Shown: one piece after another, positions 31,346 to 45,088 of the stretch | Layout: each line of letters opens with the position of its first letter | Numbering within the stretch: the first letter of the stretch is position 1 | Assembly: GCA_030035585.1 (NCBI GenBank) | Contig: CM057465.1 | Span: 30,770,001 to 30,834,000 of the forward strand | Reading direction: 5' to 3' | Source of the DNA: Dugong dugon | Taxonomy: Eukaryota > Chordata > Mammalia > Sirenia > Dugongidae | Length of the DNA: 64,000 nucleotides | The notes under the pieces: generated by a model | Told to the model about the DNA's origin: nothing | Seen by the model: only the letters and a program-made list of their open reading frames with translations | Database searches by the model: none | Made by a program: the position numbers and the translations under genes

Positions 31346-32449
31346 ATTATTTGACACTTCTAACAGGTATATACTAAACACATATTTAAACAGACACAGA
31401 CTAAACACTTCGTGTATACTTGCTAACATCACATGTAAAATGGGTATATCATTGTTTGCCTATATAATTCTTGGGTGTTTGTGAGACTTAAAGATAATAT
31501 GGTAAGAAAAGTCAAGTGGAAAAATATAAGGAAATATGCAAACGTATTATCTTTGATTCAGCTGAATAACTATATTGTAATAAATGTCTTAATGCAAAAA
31601 TAATTTGGGGCATAAAAGTTAAGTATTTGCTATATTTTATCTCCACTCTCTATGCCCATCATATGTATCTCTAAGATGACAGATGGACCTTGTGGGCTTC
31701 TCTCTGGGCATGAAAAAAAAATAAAAAATGATTCATGTAAAATGTATAGTAATGGAGGTGTTCTGAGAATCATGAGCAGCCAAAGGGAGGCTATTGTTTG
31801 GGGACTGAGATTTGGAAATGAGCACAGTTTACAGGTAGCAAATGGCTCCATGTTTATTGAGCAATGTCCTTTCCTAGATTAAACAAGGCTAGCAAATAGA
31901 AGGTGCAGAAGACTATTTTTTAGAAGTTAATGAAAGCCATTCTATTTTAAAATTATTTTTATACAATGATGTTTATTAATACAGACAATTTAATTTCAAA
32001 AAGTATTGCACTTTAATCTCTCAGTTTTTTCCCCCCAGTGCTTTCCTAGTGTATGTCATCAAGCATTTAATTGCTATTCAGTCATATGCTTTCTTTGGAC
32101 TCTAGAGATTCTTTTTTTTTTTTTCCTCTTAGCTGAGAGTGCTCTGAAAACATTTACTGATAAAAGATCTCACAATTAAAAGAAACAGTTTTCCATGTAT
32201 CCTATTCAACAAAGGCACCTTATGTTACGCTGTAAAACTGAAATCTGAGAGTTTAAGTGATAGAACAATGAGACAAAGTAAAATTTTATCAAGAGCTCAC
32301 ATTTCTGAACTCAGGTTGCTGACAGCTGGAAACATTCTTCCATTTCCCAGGGACCAAGAAATGCCCCAGTTTGCTAAACAACCATCTGGCATGCATGGAA
32401 GTACTAAGGAAATCTGGTTCCAAACACCGAGGTCAGATTCATTTACAAC
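31346..32449. other. Unassigned AT-rich sequence
   Basis: No element recognised. Overlapping small frames on both strands at 31630-31882 have no known motif. Confidence 0.4.
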
Positions 32450-32515
32450 TGTTTCGTTCTGTTATACGTAGGGTCGCTGAGTCGGAATCAACTAGACGGT
32501 CCTAACAACAACAAA
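32450..32515 (+). mobile_element. RTE LINE 3' tail fragment (about 66 bp)
   Basis: The sequence 'gtttcgttctgttatacgta' then 'gggtcgctgagtcggaatca' and 'ggtcctaacaacaacaaac' matches the last part of the RTE copies at 12190-12261 and 29348-29422. It is a severely 5'-truncated insertion. A TSD is not clear. Confidence 0.75.
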
Positions 32516-35508
32516 CAGTTGATATCTGATTGGTCCCGAGCAGCAAGCTGCTGGGACACTGAGATATGAAAATTTTCTGATGCATATGATTGGCTCCAGA
32601 TCTACAGTTGAAGAACAAATTAAGCTGAGATTCAAACAGCAAACAAAACCAGAATAAATGATACAGATTTTTTTTTGGGTGATATCAGATTTGAGACCAC
32701 GGGACTTCCATTTGCTTTAAACATGTTGCCATTCATTTTTTTTTTTTTTTTTTTAGCTAATATACAGATTAGTTTTAACATAATTTTGTCTTTGCCATTA
32801 ATTAGATATATGTCATTGGAAAACTTAATTTATTTTTCCCCCATATTTAAATTTCTTCGTCTTTAAAATAATGTGATACATAATTTTCTTCTATTTCAAG
32901 TTCACCAGAGATTTCATCCTAAATCTATCATAAGGGAATTTTTATTTTTTAAAAAATTAATCATCAGTTGAGCAAAAATAGTGGAAAGGAAGAAAAATAA
33001 TATTCTAGTGACTTTTCAGAAATGTAACTAAGAATTATATAATTAGATTTTTTAATAGAAATGTAATGTATACTGACAAGTAAAAAACAGTGAAATTTCC
33101 TGGGAAAACCCATCAGCAAACCAATGAGACTAGTGAATCCCCTCAAAAAAAAAAGATTTTTGAGGAAGTAGGTTGGAGAGAAATCTTAGAAGATTTATAT
33201 AGTAGTTGAGGTAGAGAAACAGAACAAGTGGTGATTGTCATTACTTTAGTTAATAAGCGCCAACAAAAGGAATCATCTGACTCAAAAATCATTCCACCCA
33301 ACTCACCACGGCTATGTGTGATTTGAGGCTGAAGCCTTATACTAATTACCCATACTGTACCCTCTGTGTATCTACCACATGGACCTTGGCTAGGGCAGAA
33401 AGCTGGTTGAGGGTTCATGATCCTACTAGGTCTCTGGTGATACATGTAAAATACAGCATAATATGATTTAACATGATTTATAATCCTGGAAGTTTAGAGA
33501 GGAAAGTATCATGGTGAAGTGCTGTGTTTTAGCTAAAATAATTAACCTACTTATAGGAAGTTTTTTCATACCAGAACAATCTGATTTATTATAAATACTG
33601 AATCTTAGGAATGTCACTTATTACTTCTAGGATGGGTAGTTTGGAGTATCAGGCTGGATATTTAAACAAATCATTTCAGGATTATTATCCATTATGATTT
33701 ACTAGTGACTTTTTGTACTATGAAAGGAAGCTAACTGAAAACATAATCATTGAATTAATAATCCAATATTCAGTAAAAGGGATAGAAAGCTATTTATGGA
33801 AGAGGTTCCATTTATCATTAACTATAGTGAAGTTGCATGGCACTCTTAATCTCTTTTGTGATTTTTTTTTTTTTTTGAATGTTTTATATATTTTTTAAAC
33901 TCAAGAACCTAAATGCCAGTATGTGGGTTATGGCAGTTTAGAGCTTTATGAATTCCCTGAATAGCTGATATGGCTACCCAGAAGGCCTTTGAGGCCAAGA
34001 TGTACTTGAGGTTGACATTCTATGTAGTCATTTATATTATAATGAAATGAGTCTACTAAGTACCTAGCAGACCAGAAGAAATTTTTTTAAACTTATTTTT
34101 AGAATAATATCCTTTTATCTCTCTTTACGTCCTTACCGTCGTCTCAGGTTATGCAGCTTGTCCCAGCAATAAATAGCTTCTATGTCCTGCTATGTAATGC
34201 TCAGTGAGTGCTTAGTAAGGTCAGAAAACTAAACAAAAAAACAAGAGATAGAACAGAGAACATTTTTATAAAAAGGCAGAGATATTACGAAGGGATGGAA
34301 ATTGGTCTATAATGTTTTTCAAAGCCTGCTTCATGTAGCATTAGTTCTATGAAATACTTTTATCTTGGACAATCCATGAAAAAAAGCACCATGTTCAAAT
34401 AAAGGTTGAAACAGGCATATGCTAATGTATCTAAGCCATATTTGCATATCCAATGTTCTAACTCATGATGAGAAGAAACTTATTTCACTTTGCTTAACTA
34501 TGTGATTTCCAAATGTGTTTGATTGTAGAAGTCTTTCTATTATTTCATCCTATTAAGCAGCTTCTCAAATGAGGATTCTGTAAATCACACCTTGGGAAAA
34601 GTGGTTTGGGTTAGACAGTCAAGTGTTGATTGTTCTCTTCCAAAATGAAAATTAACAAGGCTGAATATATTCAAAAGATAGACATTTATTTGATTCTCTA
34701 ACACATATATTCATTCATTAAAAAAAAAAAAAAACAAAAACCCTAAAAAACAAAACAACTCTTTGTAAGTTAATGTCAATGAACTCCTTCTACTCTTAGG
34801 GTTCCTTCTATACTTAAGCTCACATAGAACATTCATCTATTCATTCAAAATTTACAAAAATAATTGCAAAACACCAAAAGAGACTATTTCTATTTTTTTC
34901 ATTACCAAGTATACTGCCAATAGGGCACAGCTATTACCCACTGCTCCCATCTTTTTCAAGTATCACTCTAGTCTTGTGTCCCAGAAAAGGAACAGTGGTT
35001 CACTTAGAGAATAAGGCAGACAGAGTCTTCCACTGGTAAAGCAAAATAACTGTGAATTTAACTGGCCAAACTTACCAACAGTGGGAGCAAGTGTTTTAAC
35101 ACCCTTATTACTCTTTCATAGCAAAAATTGTGGACCTGTAGTCACAAATGTTTGATCTCATTTGGAACAATAAGAGAAGGGTTTCTCTCTATTCTTTTTA
35201 TAGAAATAAAAAAGCAAGCTAGCATGATTCCTAAACAAAGAAAGCCTCAAGTTTTATAGACGTTGTGTGTTCTTCTCTCTTAATTCAGGTTTATAACCTG
35301 TCTTGAGAAAAGGGTACGTTGTTCTTGGTGTGCAATGCATAGTAGTGAAGTCTGTTAATGCTATCTTCTTCACCAAAGAAGGCTTGATGTTTGGGGTAGT
35401 CTTGATGGTAAAGAGTCTGGAAATAAAACGTTGTGTACTGTTGGTTGCATTTATAGTCTAGTACAAAGACAGTAAAATTAAATACACAATTACAAGATAT
35501 AAACATCT
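32516..35508. other. Long unassigned AT-rich stretch
   Basis: About 3 kb without a recognised repeat. It holds simple T-runs (32739-32754, 33860-33876) and an A-run near 34720-34735. A 100-codon minus-strand frame at 33143-33445 and other small frames have no recognisable motif. It could be unique sequence or very old repeats. Confidence 0.4.

Positions 35509-35548
<40 letters not shown>
35509..35548 (+). repeat. (TG)4(TA)16 microsatellite at the Tigger1 edge
   Basis: A short TG run changes to a pure TA run that ends six bases before the Tigger1 terminus. TA-rich sites suit a transposon that targets TA. Confidence 0.9.
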
Positions 35549-35549
<1 letters not shown>

Positions 35550-36009
35550 CCATACCAGCATACCTCATTTTATTGCACTTCCCAGATATTGCATTTTTTA
35601 CAGATTGAATGTTTGTGTCAATCCTGGGTCCAGCAAGCTTATCAGCGCAAATTTTTCCAACAGCATGTGCTCACTTCATGTTTGTGTCACATTTTAGTAA
35701 ACCTTGCAATATTTTAAACTTAGTCATTATTATTATATCTGTTGTGGTGATCTGTGACCTCTGATCTTTGACATTACTATTGTAATTGTTTTGGGGCTTC
35801 AAAAACTGTGCCCATATTAACTGATAAATGCTGTGTGTGTTCTAACTGCTCTACCGACCGGCTGTTCCCCCAACTCTCTCCCTTTCTTTTGTCCTCCCAA
35901 TTACCTGAGATATGACAATATCAAATTAGACCAATTAATAACACTACAATGGCCTCTAAGTGTTAAATGAAAGTAGGAGTCTCACGTCTCTCACTTTAAA
36001 TCAAAAGCT

Positions 36010-37880
36010 AGAAATGATTAAGCTTAGTGAGGAAGGCACGTCGAAAGCTGAGACGGGCCGAAAGCTAGGCCTCTTGCACCAGTAGCCAAGTTGTGAATGC
36101 AAAGGAAAAGTTCTTGAAGGAAATTAAAAGTGTTACTCCAGTGAACATACAAGTGATAAGAAATTGAAACAGGCTTATTGCTGATATGACGAAAGTTTTA
36201 GCGGTCTGGATAGATCAAACCAGCCACAATATTCCCTTACGCCAAAGCCTAATCCAGAGCAACGCCCTAACTCTCTTCAATTCTATGAAGGTTGAGAAAG
36301 TTAAGTAAGCTGCAGAAGAAAAGTTTGAAGCTAGCAGAGTTGGTTCATGAAGTTTAAGGAAAGAACCCGTCTCTATAACATAAAAGTACAAGGTGAAGCA
36401 GCAAGTGTTGATGTAGAAGCTGCAGCAAGTTATTTGGATGATCTAGCTAAGATAATTAATGAAAGTGGCTACACTAAGCAACAGATTTTCAATGTAGAGG
36501 AAACAACCTTATACTGGAAGAAATGTCATCTAGGACTTTCATAGCTAGAGAGGAGAAGTCAATGCCTGGCTTCGTAGCTTCAAAGGACAGGATGACTGTC
36601 TTGTTAGGGGCTAATGCAGCTGGTGACTTTCAGTTGAAGCCAATACTCATTTACCATTCCAAAAATCCTAGGGTCTTTAAAAATTATGCTAAATCTACTC
36701 TGCCTGTGTTCTATAAATGGAACAACAAAGGCTAGATGACAGCACATCTGTTTACAACATGGCTTACTGAATATTTTAAGTGCAATGTTAAGACCTACTG
36801 CTCAGGAAAAAAGATTCCTTTCAAAATATTACTGCTCCTTTACAATGCACCTGTTCACCCAAGAGCTTTGATGGAGATATACAAGAAGATTAATATTGTT
36901 TTCATGCCTGCCCTCATGGAGTAGTGGTTAAGAGCTTGACTGCTAACCAAAGGTCAGTGGTTTGAATATACCAGCCGCTCCTTGGAAACTCTATGGGGCA
37001 GATCTACTCTGTCTTATAGGGTTGCGATGAGTCAGAATTGACTCGACGGCAAAGAGTTTGTTTTTTTGTTTGTTTGTTTATTTGTTTGGAACACAATATC
37101 CATTCTACAGCCCATGGATCAAGTAGTAATTTCGACTTGCAAGTCTTATTTTTTTAAGAAATACATTTTGTAAGGCTATAGTTGCCATAGATTGAGATTC
37201 CTCTGAGGGACCTGGGCAAAGTAAATTGAAAACCTTCTGGGAAGTATTCACTATTATAGATTCCATTAAAAAATCCATGATTCATGGGAGATCAAAATAT
37301 CAACATAAACAGGCTTTTGGAAGAAGTAGATTCCAACCCTCATGGATGACTTTGAGGGCTCAAGATTTCAGTGGAGGAAGTAACTGCAGATGTGATGGAA
37401 ATGGCAAAATAACTCGAATTTTAGGTGAAGTTTGAAGATGTGACTGAATTGCTGCAATCTCATGATAAAACTTTAACGGAGGAGTTGCTTCTTATGGATG
37501 AGCAAAGACAGCGGTTTCTTGAGGTGGAGTCTACTCCTGGTGAAGATGCTGTGGACATTATTGAAATGACAACAACAGGTTTACAATATTATGTAAACTT
37601 AGTTGATAAAGCAGCGGCAGGGTTTGAGAGGATTAACTCCAATTTTGAATGAAGTTCTACTCTGGGTTGAGTGCTATCAAACAGCATCACATGCTACAGA
37701 GAAATCTTTCATGAAAGGAAGAGTCAGTTGATGTGACAAATGTCATTGTTGTCTTCTTTTAAAAAATTTGCCACAGTCACCTCAACCTTCAGCAACCACC
37801 ATCCTGATCTGTCAGTCAGACATCAGCACTGGAGCAAGATCCTCCACCAGCTAAAAGATTATGACTTGCTGAAGGCTCAG
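36010..37880 (+). pseudogene. Tigger1 transposase, broken
   Basis: Pieces in order: an N-terminal helix-turn-helix region at about 36010-36340 ('IKLSEEG'-like); 36347-36544 with '[18 protein letters not shown]'; 36523-36735 with '[20 protein letters not shown]' and '[20 protein letters not shown]'; 36736-36924 with '[18 protein letters not shown]' and '[20 protein letters not shown]'. After the SINE come 'SILQPMDQ'-type sequence and 37425-37652 with '[12 protein letters not shown]' and '[16 protein letters not shown]'. The catalytic Asp of the DDE core expected before 'NAPxHP' is Tyr here. With stops, frame changes and the SINE, it cannot make an active enzyme. Confidence 0.9.
36911..37090 (+). 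mobile_element. AfroSINE inserted in Tigger1
   Basis: It begins 'ccctcatggagtagtggtta', continues 'gactgctaaccaaaggtcag' and 'ctatggggcagatctactct', and ends 'ttgactcgacggcaaagagt' plus a (GTTT)n-rich tail. The Tigger1 coding text resumes at 37091 ('acacaatatccattctac'). The insertion postdates Tigger1. Confidence 0.9.
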
Positions 37881-38101
37881 ATGATGGTTAGTGTTTTTTA
37901 GTAATTATTTTTTTAATTAAAGTATGTGCATTGCTTTTAGACATAATGCTATTGCACACTTAATAGACTACAGTATATTTCAAACATAACTCTTATATGC
38001 ACTGGGGAACCAAAAAATTTGTTTGACTTGCTTTTTTGCAATATTTGCTTAGTGCAGTGGTCTGGAATCAAACAACCTGCAATATCTCCAATGTATGCGT
38101 A

Positions 38102-39180
38102 TATATATGGAGAGAGAGAGTAGAAGAATGGGTGTGGAGAGTAGAGGCATTTGAGATATTTCTTTAAAATGGTTAGAAAATAAGACTAATCAGAAAGACA
38201 AGAAACAGCAGCATGTGTTCTGCAGAACTATAAGCTATAATTAAAGATAGAAAGTGACTGGAAGTGGGCAATTATAAGACTAAGGAGCTCAAATATGACA
38301 CAATGTATGCAGTTGGGTAGCTAGCTCAACTGTGGTACTGCCATGTAATGCTAAGAATATAGAATTAGGTTTAGAAGAGAAAATGATGAACTCATTGTAG
38401 GACATTTTGTTTTGTAAGCATCGTTAAATATTAGGGCATTAAAGGACAGGAGGAGGTCTGGCCTAAAGATACAAAACTGAGCATTTTCAGCATCTAGGAG
38501 ACAACTGAAAATATGAGAGCAGATTAGATGATCAAGATAAGCAATGGGCTGGGAAAAACTTAGTAAAACCACCTGAAGTTGGAAAACTCCATAGGATATA
38601 TTACATCAGTGCAATATTATTTTAATGTCTTATTTACCTCTGGGATACTCATCTTTTTAAGTATGTTAGACTTAAAAGCATAGTCTTTTAGTATTTCCCA
38701 AATAATTTAAATATTTACAGTAAATATAAACACTTACTTTTTTGAGTAGTTTATCTGTGTTATTAATGAGGTCCCAAACTATGACAGAAGTCCTAGTCTT
38801 TTACTTTCTTTTCAGTATGAACAAGGGCATTCCAATTTTTGAATAATAAATGGTCTTCCATTTGAGGTAAATTTTTATCCAGAATTTTTTAAGAATTATA
38901 TTGAATGGATGCCTCTGTATTTGTATGATTTCTTCAGTATGCTTAATTGGGATAAATTCTCTTACACTTCTTAGGACTACTGAAGTGTAGAATTAGATCT
39001 AGATGGTACTATTTGTTTTGAGGACAATATGACATAATGGAGATTGCCATGGACTTTTAAATTTGAAAAATCCAAGCTCAAGTAATAAATGACTTTGAGA
39101 GTTATCAAAGATATTTGCCAGTTGTCCTTAACTCTATTTGTGCACAAAATTTAAATGTAGAGCTCAAAGATACTTTACAT
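38102..39180. other. Unassigned sequence
   Basis: No element recognised with confidence. A 73-codon minus-strand frame at 38351-38572 has no known motif. A short GA-rich run lies at 38108-38119. Confidence 0.4.
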
Positions 39181-40879
39181 ATGTACCAATGTAACTATGA
39201 CCCTCAACCAAATACGGAATATTTTCATGACCTCAGAATTTTCCCTCATATGCCTTTCTGGTGACTATCCACTCTTAAAAGCTCTTAACTATCCTGAGTT
39301 TTTTAACCATCAGTTAGCATTATTGGTTCTTTGATATCATTTAAATGGATGTATACCGTATATCCTCTTTTATATCTTGCTTCTTTTGATCAAAAAAAAG
39401 TGAGATTAATTTGTAGTATTCTGCATAGAAGGATTTCATTCCTTTTTTATCATGTGTAGTATTCCATTGTTTGAATATTCCATCATTCATTCATTTTAGA
39501 TTTTTGGGCTGTTTCCAGTTTGTTAATATTATGAACAAATACATTATGAATATTCTTGTACATGTGATTTTAAGACCTATGCACTCATGTCTTTTGCACA
39601 TACAGTAGCAGTGGATTTGCTGGGTAATGGTGCAGGCATTGTTTTGCTTCAGTAGAAAGTAATAAACAGTTTTCCAAAGTTTTTTAACCAATTTATACTC
39701 CCACCAACAGGGAATAAGAGTTTCAGTTGCTCCATATCCTTGCCAATAATTAATATTATAAGTTTATTTAGTATTAGATATACTACTGGATGTACATTGA
39801 AATATCATGAAACATTTAATTTGCATTTCCTGATGACAGACAATGTTGAACACATTCCATATGATTATTGGAAATTTGGATATTTTCTTTTAGCAAGTTT
39901 CTTTTTTTATTGTACTTTAGGTGATGGTTTACAGAACAAGGAGTTTCTCATTAAACAGCAAGTACACATATTGTTTTATGACATTGGTTAACAACCCCAC
40001 AACATGTCAACAGTCTCCCTTCTTGACCTTGGGTTCCCTATTACCAGCTTTCCGGTCTCCTCCCACCTTCTAGTCCTTGTCCCTGGGCTGTTGTGCCCAA
40101 TTAGTCTTGTTTTGTTTTACGGGGCTGTCTAATGTTTGGCTGAAGGGTGAATCTCGGGACTGAATTCATTACTGAGCCAAAAGGGTTTTTGGGGGCCATA
40201 CTCTGAGGGTTTTGCCAGTCTCTGTCAGGCCAGTAAGTCTGGTCTTTTTTTGTGAGTTATAATTTTGTTCTACATATTTCTCCAGCTCTGTCGGGTACCC
40301 TCTGTTGTGATCCCTGAAAGAACAGTCAATGGTGGTAGCCGGGCACCATCTAGTTGTACGAGACTCAGTCTGGTGGAGGTCATAGTAGGTGTAGTCCATT
40401 AGACCTCTGGACTAATCTTTCCCTTGTATCTTGTTTTCTTCATTCTCCCTTGCTCCCAAAGGGGTGAGATCAGTAGAGTATCTTAGATGACTGCTCACAG
40501 GCTTTTAAGACCTCAGATGCTACTCACCAAGGTAGAATGTAGAACATTTTCTTTATAGACTATGTTATGCCAATTGAGCTGGATGTTCCCTGAGACCATG
40601 GTGCCCTCAGCCCTCTGCCCAGGAATTCAGTCCATCAGGGAGTTTTTATGTCTCTGGAGTTTCCATGACATTTCCTTGTACAAGTTGTGGTAGCTTCCCC
40701 TATATTGTATACTGTCTTGCCCTTCACCAAAGTTATCACTTATCTACTGTCTATTTAGTATTCCCCCTACCCCTGCCATCTCTCGTAACCATCGGATTGT
40801 TTCTTTTCTGTGTAAAAGTTTTTCTTGATGTTTTACGGTAATGGTCTCATACAATATTTGTCCTTTTGTGATTGACTTA

Positions 40880-43800
40880 TTTCACTCAGCATAATGTCCT
40901 CCAATTTCATCCATGTTATGAGATGCTTTGCAGATTTATCATTGTTCTTAATCGTTGTGTAATACTCCATTGTGTGTACATACCATAGTTTATCCATTCA
41001 TCTGTCGATGGGCATCTCAGTTGTTTCCATCTTTTTACTGTTGTGAACAATGCTGCAATGAATATGGGTGTGCATATGTCTATTCTTGTGACGGCTCTTA
41101 TTTCTCTAGGACATATTTCTAGGAGTGGGATTGCTGGATCGTATGGTATTTCTATTTCTAGCTTTCTAAGGAAGCGCCATATCATTTTCCACAATGGTTA
41201 TATCATTTTGCATTCCCACCAGCAGTGCATAAGAGTTCCAATCTCCCTGCAGCCTCTTCAACATTTGTTATTTCCAGTTTTTTTGTTTCATGCCAGTAAT
41301 GCTGGGGTGAGATGGTATCTCATTGTGGTTTTGATTTGCATTTCTCTAATGGCCAGTGATTGTGAGCATGTCCTCATGTGTTCATTGGCCACTTGAATGT
41401 CTTCTTTGGGGAACTGTCTGTTCCTTCCTTTGCCCATTTTTTAATTGGATTATTTGTCTTTTTGTTGTAGAGGTGTTGGATGTTCCTGTAGATTTTAGAG
41501 ATTAGACCTTTGTCTGACTTGCAAGGCCCAAAATTTTTTTCCCCATCTGTAGGTTCTCTTTTTACTCTTTTGGGGATGTCTTTTGATGAGCATAAGTGTT
41601 TAACTTTTAGAAGATCCCAGACATCTAGCTTATCTTCTGGAGTTTGTGTGTTGTTAGTTATGGTTTCTATCCTGTTAATGTCATGTACTGGGGCCTCTAG
41701 CGTTGATCCTATTTTTTCTTCTATGAACATCATAGTTTTGGGCTTTATATTTAGGTCTTTGATCCATTTTGAAGTAGTTTTTGTATATGGTGTGAGTTAT
41801 GAGTCCTGTTCCATTTTTTTACAGACGGACATCCAGTTTTGCCAGCAACATTTGTTCAAAAGACTGTCTGTTCCTCATTTGATGGACTTTGGTCTCTTGA
41901 TGAAGATCAGGTGACCGTAGGTGGATGGATTTACGTCTGGGTTCTCAATTCTGTTCCATTGGTCAATGTTTCTGTTGTTGTGCCAGTACAAAGCTGTTTT
42001 GTCTACCGTAGCTCTACAGTAGATTCTAAGGTCAGGTAGTGTGAGTCCTCCTACTTTATTCTTCTCCTTCAATAATGCTTTACTTATCTTTATATTCCAT
42101 ATAAAGTTAATGATTAGTTTTTCCATCTCTTTAAAGAATGTTGCTGGTATTTGGATCAGGATTGCCTTGTATTTGTAAATTATTTTGGGTAGAATTGTCA
42201 TTTTCACAATGTTGAGTCTACCTATCTATGAGTATGGTACATTTTTCCATTTGTGTAGATCTCTTTTGGTATCTTGCAGTAGTGTTTTGTAGTTTTCTTT
42301 ATATAGGTTTTTTTTTTATGTCCCTGGTTAGATTTATTCATATTTTTTTTTAGGGGCTATTATAAATGGTATTGTTTTCCTGATTTACTTTTCATTTTTC
42401 TCTTAATTGGTATATAGGAATCCAACTGATTTTTATGTGTTCATCTTGTATCCTGCTACTCTGCTGAATCTTTCTATTAGTTCTAATAGATTTCTCCTGG
42501 AGTCTTTTGGGTTTTCTATGTATAGTAGTACATCATCTGCAAAAGGGACAGTTTAACTTCTTCATTACCTATTTGAATGCCCTTTATTTCTTTTTCTTGC
42601 CTTATTGCTCTAGCTAGGACTTCCAGCACAATGTTAAATAGGAGTGGTGATAAAGAACATCCTTGTCTTGTTCCTGTTCTCAAGGGGAATGTTTTCAGCC
42701 TCTCTCCATTAAGAATGATGTTGGCCATCGGTTTTGCATAGATGCCCTTTATTATGTTGAGAAATTCCCCTTCTATACCTATTTTATTGAGAGATTTTTA
42801 TCAGGAATGGGTGTTGGACTTTGTTGAATGCCTTTTGTGTGTCATTTGAGGTGATCATGTGATTCTTTTCTTTCCTTGTATTTATGTGGTGGATTACGTT
42901 GATTGATTTTCTAATATTGAACCACCCTTGAATAGCTGGTATGAATCCTACTTGGTCGTGGTATATTATTGTTTTGATATAATGCTGAATTCTATTGGCT
43001 AGAATTTTGTTAAGAATTTTTGCATCTCTATTCATGAGCGATATAGGTCTGTAATTTTCTTTTCTTATGGTATATTTTTCTGGTTTTTATCAGAGTTATG
43101 CTGGCTTCATAGAATGAATTTGGAAGTGTACCTTCCTTTTCTATGTTCTGAAATAATTTGAGTAGTACTGGTATAAGCTCTTCTCTGATTGTCTGGTGTA
43201 ATTCTCCAGTGAAGCCATCTGGGCTGGAGCTTTTTTTTTGTAGGGAGTTTCTTTATTACCTTTTCAGTGTCTTCTCTTGTTATGGGTCTCTTCATATTTT
43301 TAACATCACTTTGTGTTAGTTTGAGTAGATAGTGTTTTTCTTGAAATTTAGCCATTTCCTCTAGATTTTCTAATATGTCGGAGTATAGTTTTTCATAATA
43401 CTTTGTTATGACCCTTTTTATTTCAGTTGGGTCTGTTGTAAAGTCTCCCATTGCATTTCTTCTTTGGGTAATTTCGTCCTCTCCTATTTATCTTTGGTCA
43501 GTCTGTCCAGTGGTTTGTCAATTTTGTGATCCTTTCAAAGAACCAAATTTTGGTTTTGTTGATTCTTTCTGTTGTTTTTCTATTCTCCATTTATTTCTGC
43601 TCTGATCTTTATCATTTCCTTTCTTCTGGTTGCTGTGGGCTTTTTTTGCTGTTCTCTTTCTATTTGTTCATGTTGTGTAGCTCATGTTTGATTTTGTCCC
43701 TTTCTTTTTATTTGATGTGTGCATCTATTGCTATAAATTGTCCTCTGAGGACTGCCTTTGCTGTGTCCCAGAGGTTTTGGTATGATGCTTTTGTTTGATT

Positions 43801-44707
43801 CTAGGAATTGTTTGATTCCATCTGATTTCTTCTATTACCCAGTGGTTTGTAAACAGGGTGTTATTCAGTTTCCATGTAATTGATTTTCTTTCTTTGCTCT
43901 TCTTGTTAATTTCTACCTTGATGGCTTTGCAGTTCAAGAAGATACTTTGTATTATCTGAATGTTTTTGGATATTGTTTAGGGTTGCTCTGTGGCCTAAGA
44001 TTTGGTCAGTTCTGGAGAACATTCCACGTGCATTAGAAAAGAAAGTGTACTTTATAGCTGTTGGTTGGAGAGTTCTATATATGTCTATGAGGTCAAGTTG
44101 GCTGATTGTGCTCTTTAGGTCTTCTGTATCTTTGCTGAGTTTCTTTCTATATGTTCTGTCCCTTACCAAGAGTGATGTGTTGAAGTCTCCTACTATTATT
44201 GTCAAACTATCAGTTTATGTTTTCAGTGCTGTTAGAGTTTATTTTATGTATTTTGGAGCCCTGTTATTGGGTGTGTAGATGTTTATTATGGTTATGTCTT
44301 CATGATGGATCATCCCCTTAATCATTATATAATGTTCTTCTTTGTCTTTTATGGTGGATTTTCTTTTAATGTCTATTTTATCTGAGATTAGTATTGTCAC
44401 TCCTGCTCTTTTTTGGTAGCTGTTTACTTGATATATTTTTTCCATCCTTTGATTTTTAATAAATTCACTTCTTTGTTTCTAAGGTGTGTCTCTTGTAGAC
44501 AGCATATTGATGGATCCTGGTTTTTTAATCCATTTGGTCACTCTCTGTCTCTTTATGGGTGCATTTAAGCCATTTACATTCAGAGTGATTATTGATATGT
44601 GTGAGTTTATTGCCGTCATTTTGTAGTGATTCTTTTGTGGGTGCTGCTTTCTTTGTTCCTCTTACTCTCTTGTGCTGAATTACTTTTTTTGTGTGGATTT
44701 TTTTCAT
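40880..44707 (-). pseudogene. L1 ORF2 (endonuclease and reverse transcriptase), broken
   Basis: In order on the minus strand: endonuclease pieces 44239-44445 ('TILISDKIDIKRKS', 'TIINIYTPNNRAP') and 43906-44205 ('IVGDFNTSLL', 'FSRTDQILGH'). RT fingers lie near 43107-43451. Palm motif A is at 42784-43035 ('[17 protein letters not shown]'). Motif B is at 42516-42728 ('[20 protein letters not shown]'). The FADD active site follows directly but is out of frame because of a one-base deletion (about 42545-42556). The C-terminal parts at 41875-42207 ('VGGLTLPDL'), 41374-41733 and 40916-41194 complete the order. Clearly not functional. Confidence 0.88.
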
Positions 44708-45088
44708 TTAATTTGTTTTTGTAGATTTTTTTTACTGAGATTTTATGCTTTTCTACTTTATTTTGGTAAGTAGGTTTGTTAACTTTCTTTGTGGTTATGT
44801 TGAAATTTACTCTTATCTTCCTAGGTTTGAATCAGTCTATTATTACTCAGTTTCACCTTGCTTACCTCTTCGTTATAAGGTTCTATACCTACCCAATTTG
44901 TTTCTTCTTTTATTGTTCTGATGTTGTTGTCATTTACAGATTAACCTGTCTGGTTCCCTGTTGTAATTCTTTTGGTTTTGGATAGTCTTTGAGAGTTCAC
45001 TTCCTAGGTTGCTATCTGGCTGGTATGATCCTGTGTCCTAGATTCTGCCTGTGGTCTGATGTTGTTTGTTCTCAAATTGAAGGACTCC

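Larger units (their letters stand above)
35555..38101 (+). mobile_element. Tigger1 DNA transposon, nearly full length, interrupted by a SINE
   Basis: The left end 'ccagcatacctcattttatt' and the right end '...gcaatatctccaatgtatgc' are imperfect inverted repeats of the Tigger1 type, with TA outside both. The interior carries a decayed transposase. Length without the SINE (36911-37090) is about 2.37 kb, close to the family's usual 2.4 kb. Tigger1 is a pogo-like member of the Tc1/mariner superfamily, long extinct. Confidence 0.92.
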
